A stretch of 64,000 bases of DNA from Diphasiastrum complanatum. Its lineage: Eukaryota > Streptophyta > Lycopodiopsida > Lycopodiales > Lycopodiaceae. Both the position numbers and the translations under genes were made by a program. The stretch spans positions 19,806,655 through 19,870,654 of the forward strand of contig CM055100.1 in NCBI GenBank assembly GCA_029204225.1. Reading direction: 5' to 3'. A model generated the notes under the pieces. That model did no database searches, was not told the DNA's origin, and saw nothing but the letters and a program-made list of their open reading frames with translations. Below, piece by piece: positions 16,200 to 31,100 of this stretch; within the stretch, counting starts at the first letter, position 1, and each line of letters begins with the position of its first letter.

Positions 16200-19100
16200 G
16201 TTCAGTCTTTTTACTTGCATTAAGTTTGATTTCTATCATCATTATATTCATTGTAAGAACAGTATTTGTTGCGTGTAGTTTGCGGAGATTCATTATTCTG
16301 TTTTCAATCTCTTACTGGGTTTTCTCTACAGATTGAAAAATTGTGCATTTGTGGATTTCAAGGATGAGAGCTTGGCTGTACGAGCCCAATCTCATTTGCA
16401 TAGGCAAGTATCTAAGGTTTAGAAATGAGTGGTGAGCTTCTTCTTTTTGAAGATTATTTATATTTAATGGCATGATAAGAGTACTACAAACCCTCCCGAT
16501 CAAGAGAAACAGGACATAAAAAAGCCTCTATTGGTTTTTTTTAATCGGTGATAAGTTTATTTGACTTGCAAATGAAACACAAATATCCATCTAAAATCCA
16601 ATGCTTATATGGCCAACTTAACTCGAATGGAAATTTTTTCAAAAAAACTGATTACATGATAAGCTGTCGAGATGTTAGTTTAGGAAAATGAAAGTGGACT
16701 ACCCACGACTACCTAGGTCATAGGATAAGCACAAATTGCATTCAAGTCAGGTGACAATGTAGGAATATTTAAGCATGGAATCGATCAGTGACAAAGAGTA
16801 CACAACTTTATGAGGAGGGGGGGGGGGGTGGGGCTGCCCACTTTGGCCCCAGCTTCACCACAACCACACGTTTTTATTTTTTTTTAAAAAAATTGGATGC
16901 CCGGGCGCCACGTGTCCGGGCAACCAAACATTTATCCCATAAGCGTTTTTATGGGATTACTGAGAGGGAATATATAGGCAAACTTCCCCATATACTCACA
17001 TGCGTGTGCTTGGGCGTGGAGGTCCGACGCCACCTGCGCCTTGCTCAACGCCGTTCCTGAGCTGCCCACCGCCCACCCTGCGGCCGCCTGACGTTCCTGA
17101 GCTGCCCGACGCCCATCCTACGACTGCCTAGATATGAGACTAGTAAATGTACATGTCAAGTATGTGGTAATAGTGGGAGCGTATGAAATGTCTCCGGAAC
17201 AGTAACAAAAGAAACAACATATTCAAAAACTAGGAACTGAAGTAAATGAGATGAGATATATTTAGGAGCATGAGTGCTACTAAATGCCAGAAATGAGGTA
17301 TATCACTATCATCATGTCCTGATGCTGCTATAGAAGGATGTGATACGAGCTTCAACATGAGCTAACTCTGGTAGCCGCTAACGTTGTCTAGGAGGATGAG
17401 ATGTGTGTCTCCTCATGATAGGTCGGATAACTCGAGCTGCAACATGACTATCAGTGGTACGTGGTGTCTGATCTCTATGAATAGGCACATTGTTGTCATC
17501 ATCATCATCAATAGACTCTGAGTCTCGTCGTGGTCTTCTCCTATAGATGAATGAAGTAATTTGAGGCTGAGAGCTAAGATGACTCTGCTGGGCTATTTGA
17601 CATAGATCTCGTCGTAGTAGGAACATCTCTCGTATAATAAGTGCAACACAGCGAGAGTCCTCATATGCTATGAGTGATCGTAGTGAGGTGGGTGTGTCTC
17701 TCCCTCCAATCTTATAGTATATAGGGCACCTGACGATAAAATGGTCCTCAGACTCCACCTCATCCAAAGAGCATAACTAGCAGATCTGCTCCTCTCCGAA
17801 TATTACGGAACCGCCTAGTCTCAATAGCCAATTGATGTGATGATATGCGGAGCTGGTCCAATGTGAATATGAGACTTTGTGATAATTTTGCGACCAAGTA
17901 TCATGGCAAAACTGGGAACCCTGCTATGTCTAGCTCAATGATGAGTCTGATAATAGTCGGGCTTAACCCCCAGCTGTCGTCTTCGTGTGCGATCAAGATA
18001 TGCCCTATTAAAGAGCGCCTGATATATTGGTGAGTACTTGAAGGAAGAGCTGTAATGGAGATACCAAATGACTCAAGGAGGAGGTGGGATGCCTGAGAAA
18101 ACCATGACAACTTGTAGCCATGATCATGATAATTTGAGGAAGCAAGTGCTATTCGTTTATATCTCCCTTTTGCATCTGGAAGTGCCTGAACTCTCTGAAT
18201 ATATCCTACAAGCTGGAAAGCTGCATCTATCTGTATAGGTGGAACAACAAACTCGGCAAGGAGGATCTCGTGATACTGTCCCAGTGTGAGGAGGAAAGAC
18301 GGGTACACCATGTCCCTGTTGCATATAAGGCTGTGGGGGTGACAATGGTATCAAAAAGTCTACACTTACTTTGTGCATCCTGAATGGACTTCCGGAAGCA
18401 AAAGCACTCTAGCTGAACAAGGTAGGCATGTCCCTTCCCAAGTCGCGTGGTAGCTGCCTGTCGCTATGTTGAATGTAGGACCAGAAAAAAATATCCCCAG
18501 GTAAGTGTATGAAGAAACCACCTCTAGGGGCTGCCCATCGGGTACAAAAGACCTGTAAGCAATCCAACTGCCCTCTAGTCGGGGAGAAATCATCGGCATA
18601 AAGAAGAATGGCAATCAGAATATCGCGAAGTCTACAACTAGAACCGTCGCACTTTGAGATGTCTCTCTAGCTCATCAATGTTTGGTGCAAGAGAACAATC
18701 TTGCTTCACCCCAATGGTGCTGCAAATGTGCTCAGAAATACCAATGCCATGTCGGAAACAACCCAAGACTCTCTCATAAAGAGCCCTCATAGCCATCTGA
18801 ATGAGCAGGGTGCGTGGGATAGAATCAAGGCTTTCCTGAAGTCCACGAAACAATAGTAAATCTTTTCTTTCATGTGTTTTGCTTCCTCAATCAAAGCTCG
18901 AAGAGTGAAGACATGGTCCATGGTAGAATAGCGGGCTCGGAACCCTGCCTAACCCAAAGCGTGTAATCTCTTGGATTCCGCCTTTGAGCTCACTGCAGAC
19001 TGAAGTATGGTGCCAGATAGCTTCGTGAGAACATGCCCAACCATGATAGTGCGATAATGACCAAGAATCATGGGGTCACCATTTTTGTGAATTGGGTGGA

Positions 19101-22100
19101 TGATGTTGGTGCCAGGATGATGGGAAGCTTGAACAATCGCGGAAGTGAGGAGATTGGCTAGTGTGAGAACAAGTAGGTCGACAACATGAGTCAGGAGTTT
19201 GGATTCAAGGTCCTCAATACCTCTAGCCTTGTGGGACTTCATTCTCTTGATGGCCATAAGGACCATATCAAAGGTGAAGAAGGTGAACTCAGAGGTCGGG
19301 GAGACATAGAGATGGGGGTGAGTCAGTGGGTATGGTGTATAGGCTAGTAGCATAGTCGGCCCATATGTGGAAGTCGTCCAGGAGAGGTGGTGGGGCACGA
19401 GGAATAAACTCACGCCAAAAGGTGCCCGAGGAAGAGTTGACAAGAAGGTCAACAAGATGTTTTCCTTTTCAGTCATCATAGGCATGCTTTTTATGGCAGA
19501 GTGTATGATGGTATGAGTGTCGAGAGGTGCGGAGAAGGTGAGGAGCATGAGTACGTGCGTGGTGACAAGATGAAGAGAGCGACACACTCGGGGTCATACC
19601 ACAGAGGGTGTAGAGGCGATAGTGTGAAGAGAGGTGGTAAGGAAAGCAACTTGTGATTCAATTGTACTGTCATGGGGAAAGGAGTGGAGTAATGAGGCCA
19701 GAGACTCTTGGTAGATTGGCATATATAGAGGGCTAAATGTATATCTGGGTGCATGGGTAAGTGTGGGGTGGGAAGATGATTGGGGGGGTGGGAGGCGACC
19801 AATAACGAAAGAGAGGAAAGAGTGATCAGAGAGGGTGGTGTGAGAGATATGAAAATTAGAGATGAGAGGTATGGAGGATGGTGACCCCATGAGATAGTCA
19901 ATGACACTATGACCGCCACTATGAGGATTGTTGAACTTATAAACCTAGTTAAATAAATAGTACATGGTGCATGGTCATACTTGGGTCCAAATTTTTAAGG
20001 CCCAAGATAGTTAACTTAGGCAAATTTTTTTAGTACAAACTCGTGGGAGGCCTTCTTGGATGATGATGCCACATACCCATTTGAGTTTGGTAGACCCCCA
20101 TGCATATGTGCATGGGGGAGAATAAGTTAGTTTGCCACCTATCATGACATGCATGCAACATGCAAGTAAGCATGCAACATGCAAAATGCATGCATGAGAA
20201 TTTTGACCTTTGGCAATCGCATGCCAAGTATTGTACATACTCGAATTTTTTAAAATTGAGGCTCCATGAGTTGGAGAGAGTGTTGGATTGGAAGCATTCT
20301 CCATCTTCTTTGTTTATGTGTCTTCTTGATCCATTTTTGGTGTAGGAAGTCGCTGCTGGACAGATCTGGATTTTCAATTGTTTCTCCCTCATCACTCATC
20401 CAAATCAGATGAGAACAATTGCAAACTGATCCTTGGTGGAGGGCGCTACTATTCACACCATTTCTGCTTCCAATTCATGAAAATCTGGAGCCATAACAGC
20501 CATAAACCATTTGTAGGAGGGCGCTGGTTCAGTTTGTTTAATGTTTCATTTCTCTTTAAGGAATTGTCAGAATTGGATGTAATCAGTGGCATATGGTTTC
20601 TATGGCATAGGCACTATCATTACTTATGATTAGAAGTCAATTAGAGGTCAACAAGAATCTGGTTTTGCAGATTTGACACTACTAATTGTATTGGCCAGCA
20701 AGTAGAGATCATTTCTATTCTAGATTCATCTAATAGGCATAGAGTAGAGTTTATACAGATTGAACTAGGATCAAATCTATGATCCACAGCTTGGTGGTTT
20801 TCCCTAAACCTTGCATGGTCAGTGCATGCTCTTGCATGTTGTTGCATGAGGTTGCATGTTGCTTAAATCTTCTTGCATGTCTGTTTCCTAGCACCATTCA
20901 TTCTACAACAAGGATGACACGTACATCTGCCGAATCCGGCCAACAAGTCAGGCCATTATAAATGGCTAACTCATGGGCTTCGCCAAACTGTAATAAGTAC
21001 TCACCATATGGGGTAATAGGTCCCGAATTTTCCTCGGAAATCTTGGTAACTCCTATCCCATCACTGTCAAGGGCATGAATGCGGAGCTGGTCAGTGGTGT
21101 CATGGAACTTTGATTGTCATTAGGATGTTTTGGCATTAAAATCCGCAATGAGGAAAATATGCCCTTGATTTGTGAATTTTGATGATATCCAATGAGAGAT
21201 CAAGGTATGGTGAGCCAATGCTCTCAGCAAAAGATGAAGACTTTGGAGGAAAATAACATGCCACAATAAGGAGGTCCCTGTCCAAATTGCCCCAAACTCA
21301 TAATAGAAGCACAAAGGATCACTAAATAGATGAGGTGGTGCTAAATTTGGAAGCTATTTTACATTTGTCGTTTTTGAGCATCCTATGTGTTCTTGGAGCT
21401 CCTCTTTGAGAGCTATGGCTTTTGCCAATGGATGGTGCATGTGCCTATAGTCACATGGGAGCTTGATCATGCTCTAATGATTAGTAATGTAGTTCCTCTA
21501 CTCCTTACTAGAATGTTTATTTCTAGCATCTCTTAATGCTCTTATATTCTAATAGCTAAAACTACCTCATTCGTGAATCACAAGAGCATTTCCAATCATT
21601 TTGAAGTATAAGTGTCCATGTCTTAGCCTCTTACCTATTTTTATTTGATAATTCACGCTTATGTTACTCTTTCTTTCACTTTTAGAGCGTGCATGCTCTG
21701 CCCTCAACCATCCTCTTGAGATTTGGGTTCATACTTTATTAGCTGCACATCTTCACACAATGATTCAATAATTGCTCTAGAAGGTTATGAATACATCAAC
21801 ATTTGATTATCATTACGCACCTTGTAACGAGGCCTTACTGTGTGAAGCGATAGTATTTTGATTCTAGATACTTGTTGGTGCAAATTAAGATTGTTTGTGT
21901 ATACTTATTCGTCGATGAAGCATGGAGTTGTTGTATGTACTTTCTCAAAATTGAAGTAATTTAGTAATTTGTGGACATTTTTTGGGATAATACATGTGCT
22001 ATATTGCAGATTGCGATTTATGGGAAAGATTCTAACAGTTGAGAAAGCAAAGCCCTTCATTGGTAAAGAACAAGTTACAGAGCAATGTCAAAAGAGCACA

Positions 22101-25100
22101 CAAGAGAATGATTCTGAGCTGCCACCATTACCTCCATATCCACCTCCAACAGAAGCAGCTCCTCCACCATCTTCAAATATGCCTTCAGTAGAGCAACATT
22201 CTCTATTGGTGCCTAAGGCAGAACCCATTGCCCCTGGCCTGGGGATTGATTATCCCTTTCCTCCCCAACTCGAGTATGTTTTTCCTTTGTATCTTATGAT
22301 TTGTCTGGCCCTGAATGTATTCTTTGTTTATGGGCTTATTCTTAAACTTTTTTTGTTGCTTCAGGTGATTGTATGAGATTTAAGCTGAATCGCAAACCTA
22401 TTTCTAGGTTAGGGTCCTAGCCAACTAATTCGTAAAAATTTCAAACTTCTAAGTAGCACTATTGTAATTTAGCATAAACAGATGTGAAGAAAATGTTTGC
22501 AAGTTGTTGACAGTTAGTGTTTTCACCAGATTTGTGGTTTGGCCATCAATGCTTGAATCATTTCTTGAGGAGACCAATAAAGAGTGGTAGAGAAGCAGGA
22601 GCAGGTGAATCAGGAAGAGCTGGAACAATGGACATATGGCATGACTCAGTGAAACTTGTGGTTGAAATAAGGGCTTACCATGTGTGATTCTTGATAGCAT
22701 AGAAATTTGGAGATGAGAAAAGCTAGCCCAGTTTGATATCGTTAGCCCAATGCACCATGCCTCACATTGTGCCTCTATTGCTACTCAATTAATATATAAT
22801 AGGCACTACAATGGCCACTTGCAAGTTTTGACTTCAGAGTGCACACAATTTTAGAATTCAAACTCAAGTGTCAAATAAAACCATAGTTGCAGCGCGATTT
22901 CTGAATCGCGATCAAAACCAAAGCAAATGACAACCGGATAGCTACTGAAAATAAGATCTGTTTGTGCCTCATCTACTGCACTCTGGAGAGCCAAAACGCT
23001 GGTTTGACCATTGATCCCCTAAAAAAATTTCAGCAATAAGAAAAAAAAAAAATTCCCGCGAATCGCAGGTTCAGTGAATCGCGATTCGCTGCAACTATGA
23101 ATAAAACCTTGATTCAAACCCAAATATAATCATGATGCATTGGACAATATAAGCAAGATTCAACTCAAATATTATTCTAATCTATTAACCATAGTAGACT
23201 CAAATAGAGCAGAATAGCAACACAATGGGGTGGAAATACGCTATTGTTCATGAGTCTGATGTGAATGTGTTTTCTTATTGTAACATCAAAAATTCTCATC
23301 AAGAGCAACAATCAATGCAAGATTAAAACAAGAACTTAGTGACATTTTCCCTAAGCAACTACCTTATGGTCTACCACCTGCACGGTTCGTGGACCATGAA
23401 ATATAGTTGATGCCGGGTAGCCCCCATTTTTAGATAACCTTATCGGTTTAATCAAGTGGCTAGGCAAATAGAGGAATATCTTAGGATGGGACACATTAGG
23501 AGCGGCCGTTGGATAAGAAGGATGGGGGTTTTCGATTATTCGTGGATTACAAGGGTTTAAAGAAACTTACCATAAAATTAAGTACCCGCTCCTTAGAATG
23601 GATGTCTCATAGATTGGTTAAGTGGAGCGAAAGTCTTCACAAAAATCGATTTTTGAACGGGATATCATCAGATCGCGATACATCCGAATGATGTATATCT
23701 AAGACTGGTTTGTCAGAATTTGTCACACAATTTCTAGATGGAGTTTAGTAGTCCTACTAGCACTCACAAATCAAGCATAGTGATTAAAGAGAACATAGAT
23801 TGTAGAAGAATTGAGCATAGCTCTAAAACACTGGAATGAAATTATGGTGAGGCGCCAACCTACATAGATAGTTTCTCTAATCTATGTGAAAAGATAAAAG
23901 CATAAAGAAAATAGCAAAAGACAAAAAGCTATTTGGTAATATTACTACCTATATTGGGTAAAGACCCAAGATGTATTTCTAAGTAGTAAAACAAGTCCTC
24001 ATCTAGTAGTAGTGCGCCCACCTACATGCATGAACCATAAAAAATGAATTACTATAAATAGTAATGACCCACCCCTATAATATGACTTACTAAAAATAGT
24101 AATGGCCATACTCACACTTAGGGGTACCAAATAAACATTAATTCCTAACACTCCCCTTAATGTTTACTTTGTTATCCATTACTTTTAGAAGTTCTCTAAA
24201 CTTCTGAAACTTTTCTTTGCCAAGTCCTTTGGTAAAGATATCCGCAACTTGCTCTTATGTAGGCTCCACTTCTCCTAACATGTAAGCAAAGTGTACATCC
24301 CCATCCTTATGATGATCCTCCTGTCGATCTTGATCTTCATGTTGCTTTTCAAGTCTAGCCTATCTCGTAGTCCCTTGTGTACTTGATTCTCCCTGTTCCA
24401 CAATGATACTATCCTTGATAGTTTCATAGTACCATCTACACAATCTTCTAATTTCTGATGTAGGATGCTTCCTGCCTGTTGAAGTAGGAGGTGAATAAGT
24501 ATCCCATATACTTGATCTCTTCTTCCTTTTTTCTTTCTCATCAATGGTCACTCTAGGTAATTGGATTGGTGTAGGCGATACATGTGTCGATTTAGGCTCC
24601 TGTAATGACTCATCACACAAGATAGGAATTCCTCCATTTTGCTTCCTATCATAATGTATTCCATCCTCATCAAAGATTACATCCCTGCTTATGATGACTT
24701 TCTTACCCTCCAAGTCATACAACTTGTATCCCTTCTCTTGACTATCATATCCAAGGAATAAGCACTTGGTTGCCTTAGAATCCAATTTGCTCTTGGAATT
24801 CTGAGGTATGCGAGCATAAGTGATACTACTAAACACTCTCAAATGACTTACATCTGGTTTCCGACCCATGTAAGCTTCCTTTGGAGTCCAATTCTCTACA
24901 ACCTTTGTAGGACTTCAATTCAAAAGGTAAGCCGCCGTCTTAACTGCTTCACCGCAAAACATATTTGGAAGATTCTTACTCTTGAGCATACTTTTCGCAA
25001 TTTCCACAATAGACCGGTTCTTTCTTTCCACAACTCCATTTTGTTGAGGCATGTCCGTGCTTGCAAATTGTCTCTTTATACCATGATCCTTGCAAAACAC

Positions 25101-28100
25101 CTGAAATTTTGTAGAAATACACTCTCCCCCTTTGTTGGAGCGAAGTATCTTGATTTGTCTATCTATTCCTTTTCCCACCCGTGTCTTAAACTACGTGAAA
25201 TACTTGAATGCTTCACCCTTATTCTTGAGAAGATAGATCCACGTCTTCCTAGAATAGTCATCCACAAACACCATGAATTAACTTGCTCCCCCATAAGACT
25301 GAGTTCTCATAGGACCACACAAATCTGTATGAACAAGTTCTAGAGCATTTTTTGCCTTGAATGTACTAGATGAAATTTTTTTCATATGATGCTTGCCTAA
25401 GACACAACTTTCACAAACCTTGTGATCAGAAACAACTTGGGGTAAACCTGTAAGCATTTTGTATTTCCTCAAGACTTGTAGACTTTTGTAATTCAGATGC
25501 CCAAAACTTTTGTGCCATAACTTACTCACTGATCCAATATCCGCAATATTCGCTTGATGACCCACCACCTGAGCCTGAAGTTTATACAACCTTCCTGCAA
25601 GTATGCCTACTACTTCATTATCTTTCCTCTTGATAAGACACCGCTTTTCATCAAACTACACCACCATGTGTTGCTTCACAATAGCTAATACTGAGAGTAA
25701 GTTTTTCTTGATTCCTGCCACCTGGTACGTAACGTCTTTTATGTCTCCAATCTTCCCTGAAGGTAGTTGAACGTGTACTTTTCCGCCTTTATATCATATG
25801 CGTAGTTGTCTCCCAACTTCACATTTGATCCATCATTTAATTTTTGAAAATTAGATAGCCACTTGTCCTTTTGTTCTGGACTGAGAGGAGACTTGTTGTA
25901 AGCCTGATGAGCCAAAGGAGGTCCCGCCTTGCGCTTCAAAGTCTGCTGCATCTGGATAGGATCCTTCTACGAAGCCTTTCTGACCAGCTTGGCCAGACTT
26001 TCGTGAATCCTTCCTCTGAGGCCAGCTTGGCGCTCCAGATTCAGCCTTGGTGCGCACATTACCTTCAAAGTTGAGAGCTGTAGCAATTGCCTCTTCTAAC
26101 GTTTTGCATCCTTCATTCAGCACTGAAGGTCTCAACTCTTCACGAAGGCCAAATATGAACTTGTGGACTACTAGCCACTCGGGAATCTCTTCCGGAATCC
26201 TGATAAGCGTCTCATGATACCTATCAGCATATTCCTGCACCATGTACTGCCTCTGACGATGCAAAAGCCAAGCATCCGTCGCACGCACATGCCCATGTGG
26301 AGGAATAAACTTAGCTCTGAAAGCTCGCTTAAACTCAAGCCAGGTGGATGGAGCCTGATTAGACTTCAACAATTTACGCCAACACCTGTCAACAAAATCA
26401 GTGAAATGGTAAGCAGCTTTGCGGACCCGCCAACCCTCATCAGTTGGGGACTGCTTCAAATAAAAAAACTCTTCCCATTTATGCAACCACTGATCTACGA
26501 TATCAGTATTGCGTTGGGGAGAGTTTCCAGCGAAACGGGTAGGTTTAATATCTTTGTCTTTTGGATAGGGTGGAGGTAAGATAGAACGAACAACAGAAGA
26601 TGGATAAGGCGGAGCATACTGCGAGGAAGACGCATAACCACCAGCTACCATCATCGCTCGCATCTCTGCGATGGTCTTTTCCACACTATCCATGCGAGCT
26701 TGCACAGAAGGCGAAGTACCAGCAGGCGAACGGGCAGCCACTGTAGGCAGATTATGGGTAGGACTAAGCACAGGGCTGGGTGGTGGTGATGGAAGAGCAA
26801 CAGGTGGACTGAGCGGAAGATCAACTCTATCATCTTCCATTATGAAACAAAAAACAAAGACAAGCCAGAAATTGCAGTTATTGAAACAGACTTAGGAAAG
26901 GGAAATGTGGAAATTTTCAGCTTATTCACAATTTAGAACTGAAAGAGAAAAAAAAGCAACTGGAAAGTAATAAAACTCTGGGAAAAACACAAAGCCAAGG
27001 ACAGGTAGTACTTCCCTTGCGTCCTATGCTGGTGCAAAAGTCGGTAAAGAACTTTTTTTTGGGCACCAAATCGGCTTGAAAGTCGAAAAAAACAGGAAAA
27101 AAGCGGGCTGTTTGACATCGAATTTCTTCCAAACGGCAAAAGCTTTTCACGAACGGTCAATTGGCAGTAGGTCGCCCTCCTACTAGGCCCAATATGAAAT
27201 CTTAATAGCAGAAATCGGAGATAAATTGGAGAAGCTATGTCCAATCCAAAAATCTGACCTGTTTTTTGCTTGGAAACCGACTTTTTAGTGAAACAGAGGC
27301 AAATATGCTCCAAAACCGGTGTATGATGGCTCTATAGGATCGCTATGGATACTAGGAACAAAATCTGATCAGGATCTGAGAATGTTCCGAAGAGTTATGA
27401 GTGAAAAACCTTCAGGAAAAATGCGCTGGCCCTCCAAAACTTTGAAATTTTCTGAAATCTCAGAATTTGCAGCGTGAATCCCTGCTGATCTACAGCGACT
27501 ACCCACTAGAAATGATCTGAGACAGATTGCCCTCAAATATGAGCACTATAGACCAAGTTACGGTGAAAAAAACCAAGCTTTTTCTCACTCTCTCTCTAGA
27601 ACGGACGTTTCTGTCTCTAGAATGAGCGTTTCTCTCTCTAGAACGAGGCTATGATACCAATTGTCACAAGCCAGTCTCTCCAAGCTCGTGAATCCTAGAA
27701 GCCGGTGTGTAGAATGAACCTCCCAACCATAGGCACCCCCTCTTTGAGTCCTTCTACCTGCTATTCCCGTCAGCTGGCACATGGCATCCACCTGTGGGTG
27801 ATCAGTCCATATGGCATGCATGGCCCCTGTGACCTGTGAATACTGAGTGACTCATAGCGTACCACCCCGGTGCCCCGCCAAAGACCTGCGACCCTCTTGG
27901 TCACCCCGATCACTTGCCAGCTAGCATCTCATCACTGACGGCTAGGGTCCCGATGGTCAAGACACACCGCATCTCTGACAACTTGTCAGGCGGCCACACC
28001 GGGTCACTGCTCGTGACGCACCAGTCCCAACTTGGGACAGATGTCCTCCTCGGTCACCGGCCCTTGCCAATACTTGGCCTCAGGCCCTTTGGTAACCGGC

Positions 28101-31100
28101 CGTGCCGAGGTCGTGATAGAGTCGTAACTGGACTCTAACAGTATAAGTATACCCATAGGGCTCTCACTAGTGTATGCTTGATTTTGGTGTTTGTAGCTAC
28201 ATGCTGCTGGTGTGATTCCTCTCTCCTTTTGAGTTGATTGATCCATGGCTTGGGGACTAGATCCGATCTATCTAGGTTTAGTTGGGTTGGTTTATCCACC
28301 ATCCGATTCCCTATTTTTTGCTTGTTACAGTTGCCTAGTCTTGGATCCTTGTTGGAGGACTAGAAACTACCACACATCCTCATGGAGTGCTGTGGGAAAG
28401 TATGGGAGGGTGATGCCTCTGTGAGACTAGGACCAAGGATGACAGTCCTGGGAATCGCGCCTTGTTGAGTCTTTGATTCACATGGTGCCGGGGTTGGTGG
28501 AACTATCTAGTAACAATGCTTGCTGATGTCTGGAGGATGCAACTGTCCAAACCGTGGGGGTGGAAAACGAGGAGAAAACTGGATCTCTCTTGGAATACTC
28601 AATGACAATAACCCCTGTGTAAGGTTGCTCCCTTCAACTTTTGAGGCCAATTTAAAAATTTGACGTGCCAAATTTAAAGATAAAAGAAAAGTCTTAACTC
28701 CCCAGGCTTGTCAAAAGCAAGTAATTGACATGAAATCCAATTCACAGGGTGATTACTTGTAAGTAAACAACCAGCTCTTCAATGGTGGCTCTGTTGGACT
28801 GAAACTCACTACAAAAAAGCCACTCTAGCAGATTGGAATATTATAGAGGCTCTGCAGACTCATAAACTTCTCCTAATGCACTGTTCAATTAGTTATTCAA
28901 CATTGCAAACTTCGTAACATAGTTAACTTCAGATGCCTATTTAAAAAAATGCTGCATGTGTTGGTAAAAGTCGTCATTCTTCCATTTCAAGCTTTTTGTC
29001 ATAGTTGATTAATGACAAATTCAAATAGGATGTTCCCTTATTTTTCTGTGTTAAAACTGTTGCTATTTGACAGGTATGCATATCCACCTCCAGATGGAAA
29101 CATTTTGACCAACATTGTCAATGCTTTGATTGCCGTCCCACGTTTTTACACACAGGTGTGCAAGTATTTCGAACTTTGTGATGACTCTCTCCATTGTGAT
29201 TTTTCCTTTTCCGTGTTGGCATGTTCATCCCCTTTATTATTACAATCCATTGTTTGGTAATTCATATCTACAACTATTATTCTTTATGCTAGTCAGTTCA
29301 AAGTTGTAAGCTGAAATTGCTGGAAAGACTGGCTGTCATAGGATTAGCTCTGATTTCATATCTTCAAATTCAAGTTTGGAAGAATTTATTAATCCATAGT
29401 TCAGAATCCAGATTAAAGAATAATTAGTGTTTATTCAAGTACAAACATAGTTGTTGACCTTCCATTTTTCAGAAAAAATCCTGATTCTCTTTAGCCAGTG
29501 ATTGAGCTTGGAAGCACCATGCATATTTGGAATGATGATTAATCTGATTTAGGAATTTCAGGGAGATACTGGTCAGATTACTGTGAATCCATTGCACCTT
29601 CAGCCAGGTCACTATTTGTAACATTCACCATGCACGTTGGGCTGGTCGTCTCACAGTACCCAGCATCTAAATCATCAGTGATGTGAAGTTATGAGCAAAA
29701 CAGCAAAACAGCACATGTATAGCTGAAAATCAATGGACATAAGATTATATAATCTATGGAGACCAATAGTAGTCTGTTATCCAGCCAAGAACACTTATGA
29801 AAAGAAGCTGATGCTTGCTGGATACTGATGTAGGCTGCCTAACAAGCTGAACTACACTGCTCTACTGATGTTTGCCAACCTAAGTTTCTGAATAACGATC
29901 CAAGCCAGATAAGGTATCTCTAGCTTATATAAACTCTAGAGGTGAATAGGTCTCATAGTTAGGCAGGAGGCCTAGTTACAATATTAAAATAATGAAGATA
30001 GAGTGGGTACCAGAAAAGCCCAAGTCACAAATTTCATTTGCCAGTTAGTAAGCAGCAACACCATGGGTCACAAATACTAGCATAGGGGCTATATGCCAAT
30101 AAATAATGAAAAGAAAATAACGTATGGCATGAGGCTCAAAGCCTGTGTCTGAAATGGTGGTAATCAAAGTGTTCTGCTATCGATACATCAGGAAGAGATG
30201 CAAGAGTTGTTGTGAAAACATGAACCGATGCAGACCAATCTGCAGGTGACTGCGATGCTATAACTAGAGCTCTTTCTCTAGAAAAAAAAGCTTGATGCAA
30301 GAGCATGGGAAAAACCAAAGAAAACCTCTTTGATTTTCCATGTATATTCCTGGACAGGTTGGCCTTGCCACTCCAGAGGGATGATAATAGGTCTGCATCT
30401 GTGCCATAGTTGCACAGAATCGCGATTCTGGGACTGGGCGTTTCGGAAATCGCGTTTCTGAGAAACGCGATTCTACTCCCAAAATCGCATAAAAAAAATC
30501 AATATTTATAAAATTTCCAGCACCTCTTCACGGCCAGAATCGCGCCAGCCGTGGAGGAGGTAAATTTTTTTGTTTTGAGCTGTAGGCGTCGGATCTTGGC
30601 GTGTGGATAGTTGACGGGCATTTACTCGGTGATACGGAGGTGGTGTGCACGGTGCCAGGGGGATCTGAGCTTCGCGCAGATCGAAATGATCAGTTTTTGA
30701 TTTTTGGTAAGTGTAGGCTTGTTTTTTTGCAAGTGTTGACATTGAGCTGTAGGCAACCAAATCAAGCGTAGTTTGGCTCTAGACCACCTTTCTTCATGCC
30801 CACGGTGATTCCTACGGGGTCAGTTTCAACCATTGCGGCACGCCTTGCGAGATTTGAACACCACAATCCAAATGCTTGTTTTTTTTGGCCATTATCAGAA
30901 AATGGCTTCTGGGCAACCGATTCAGGTGATGTCTGAGCCTATAATGCATTTCCACATGCCCGTAGAGACTCCTGTGACCTCCGTTCTACCCGTCTACGTC
31001 CGTATTACAAATTTCAATTTTCTTGCCCTAATTCCATTTTTTAGGGTTTAGGGTTAGAGCATCGTGCAAGCATCTGCCAGTAGCGTGGTCTAGGCCTGCA

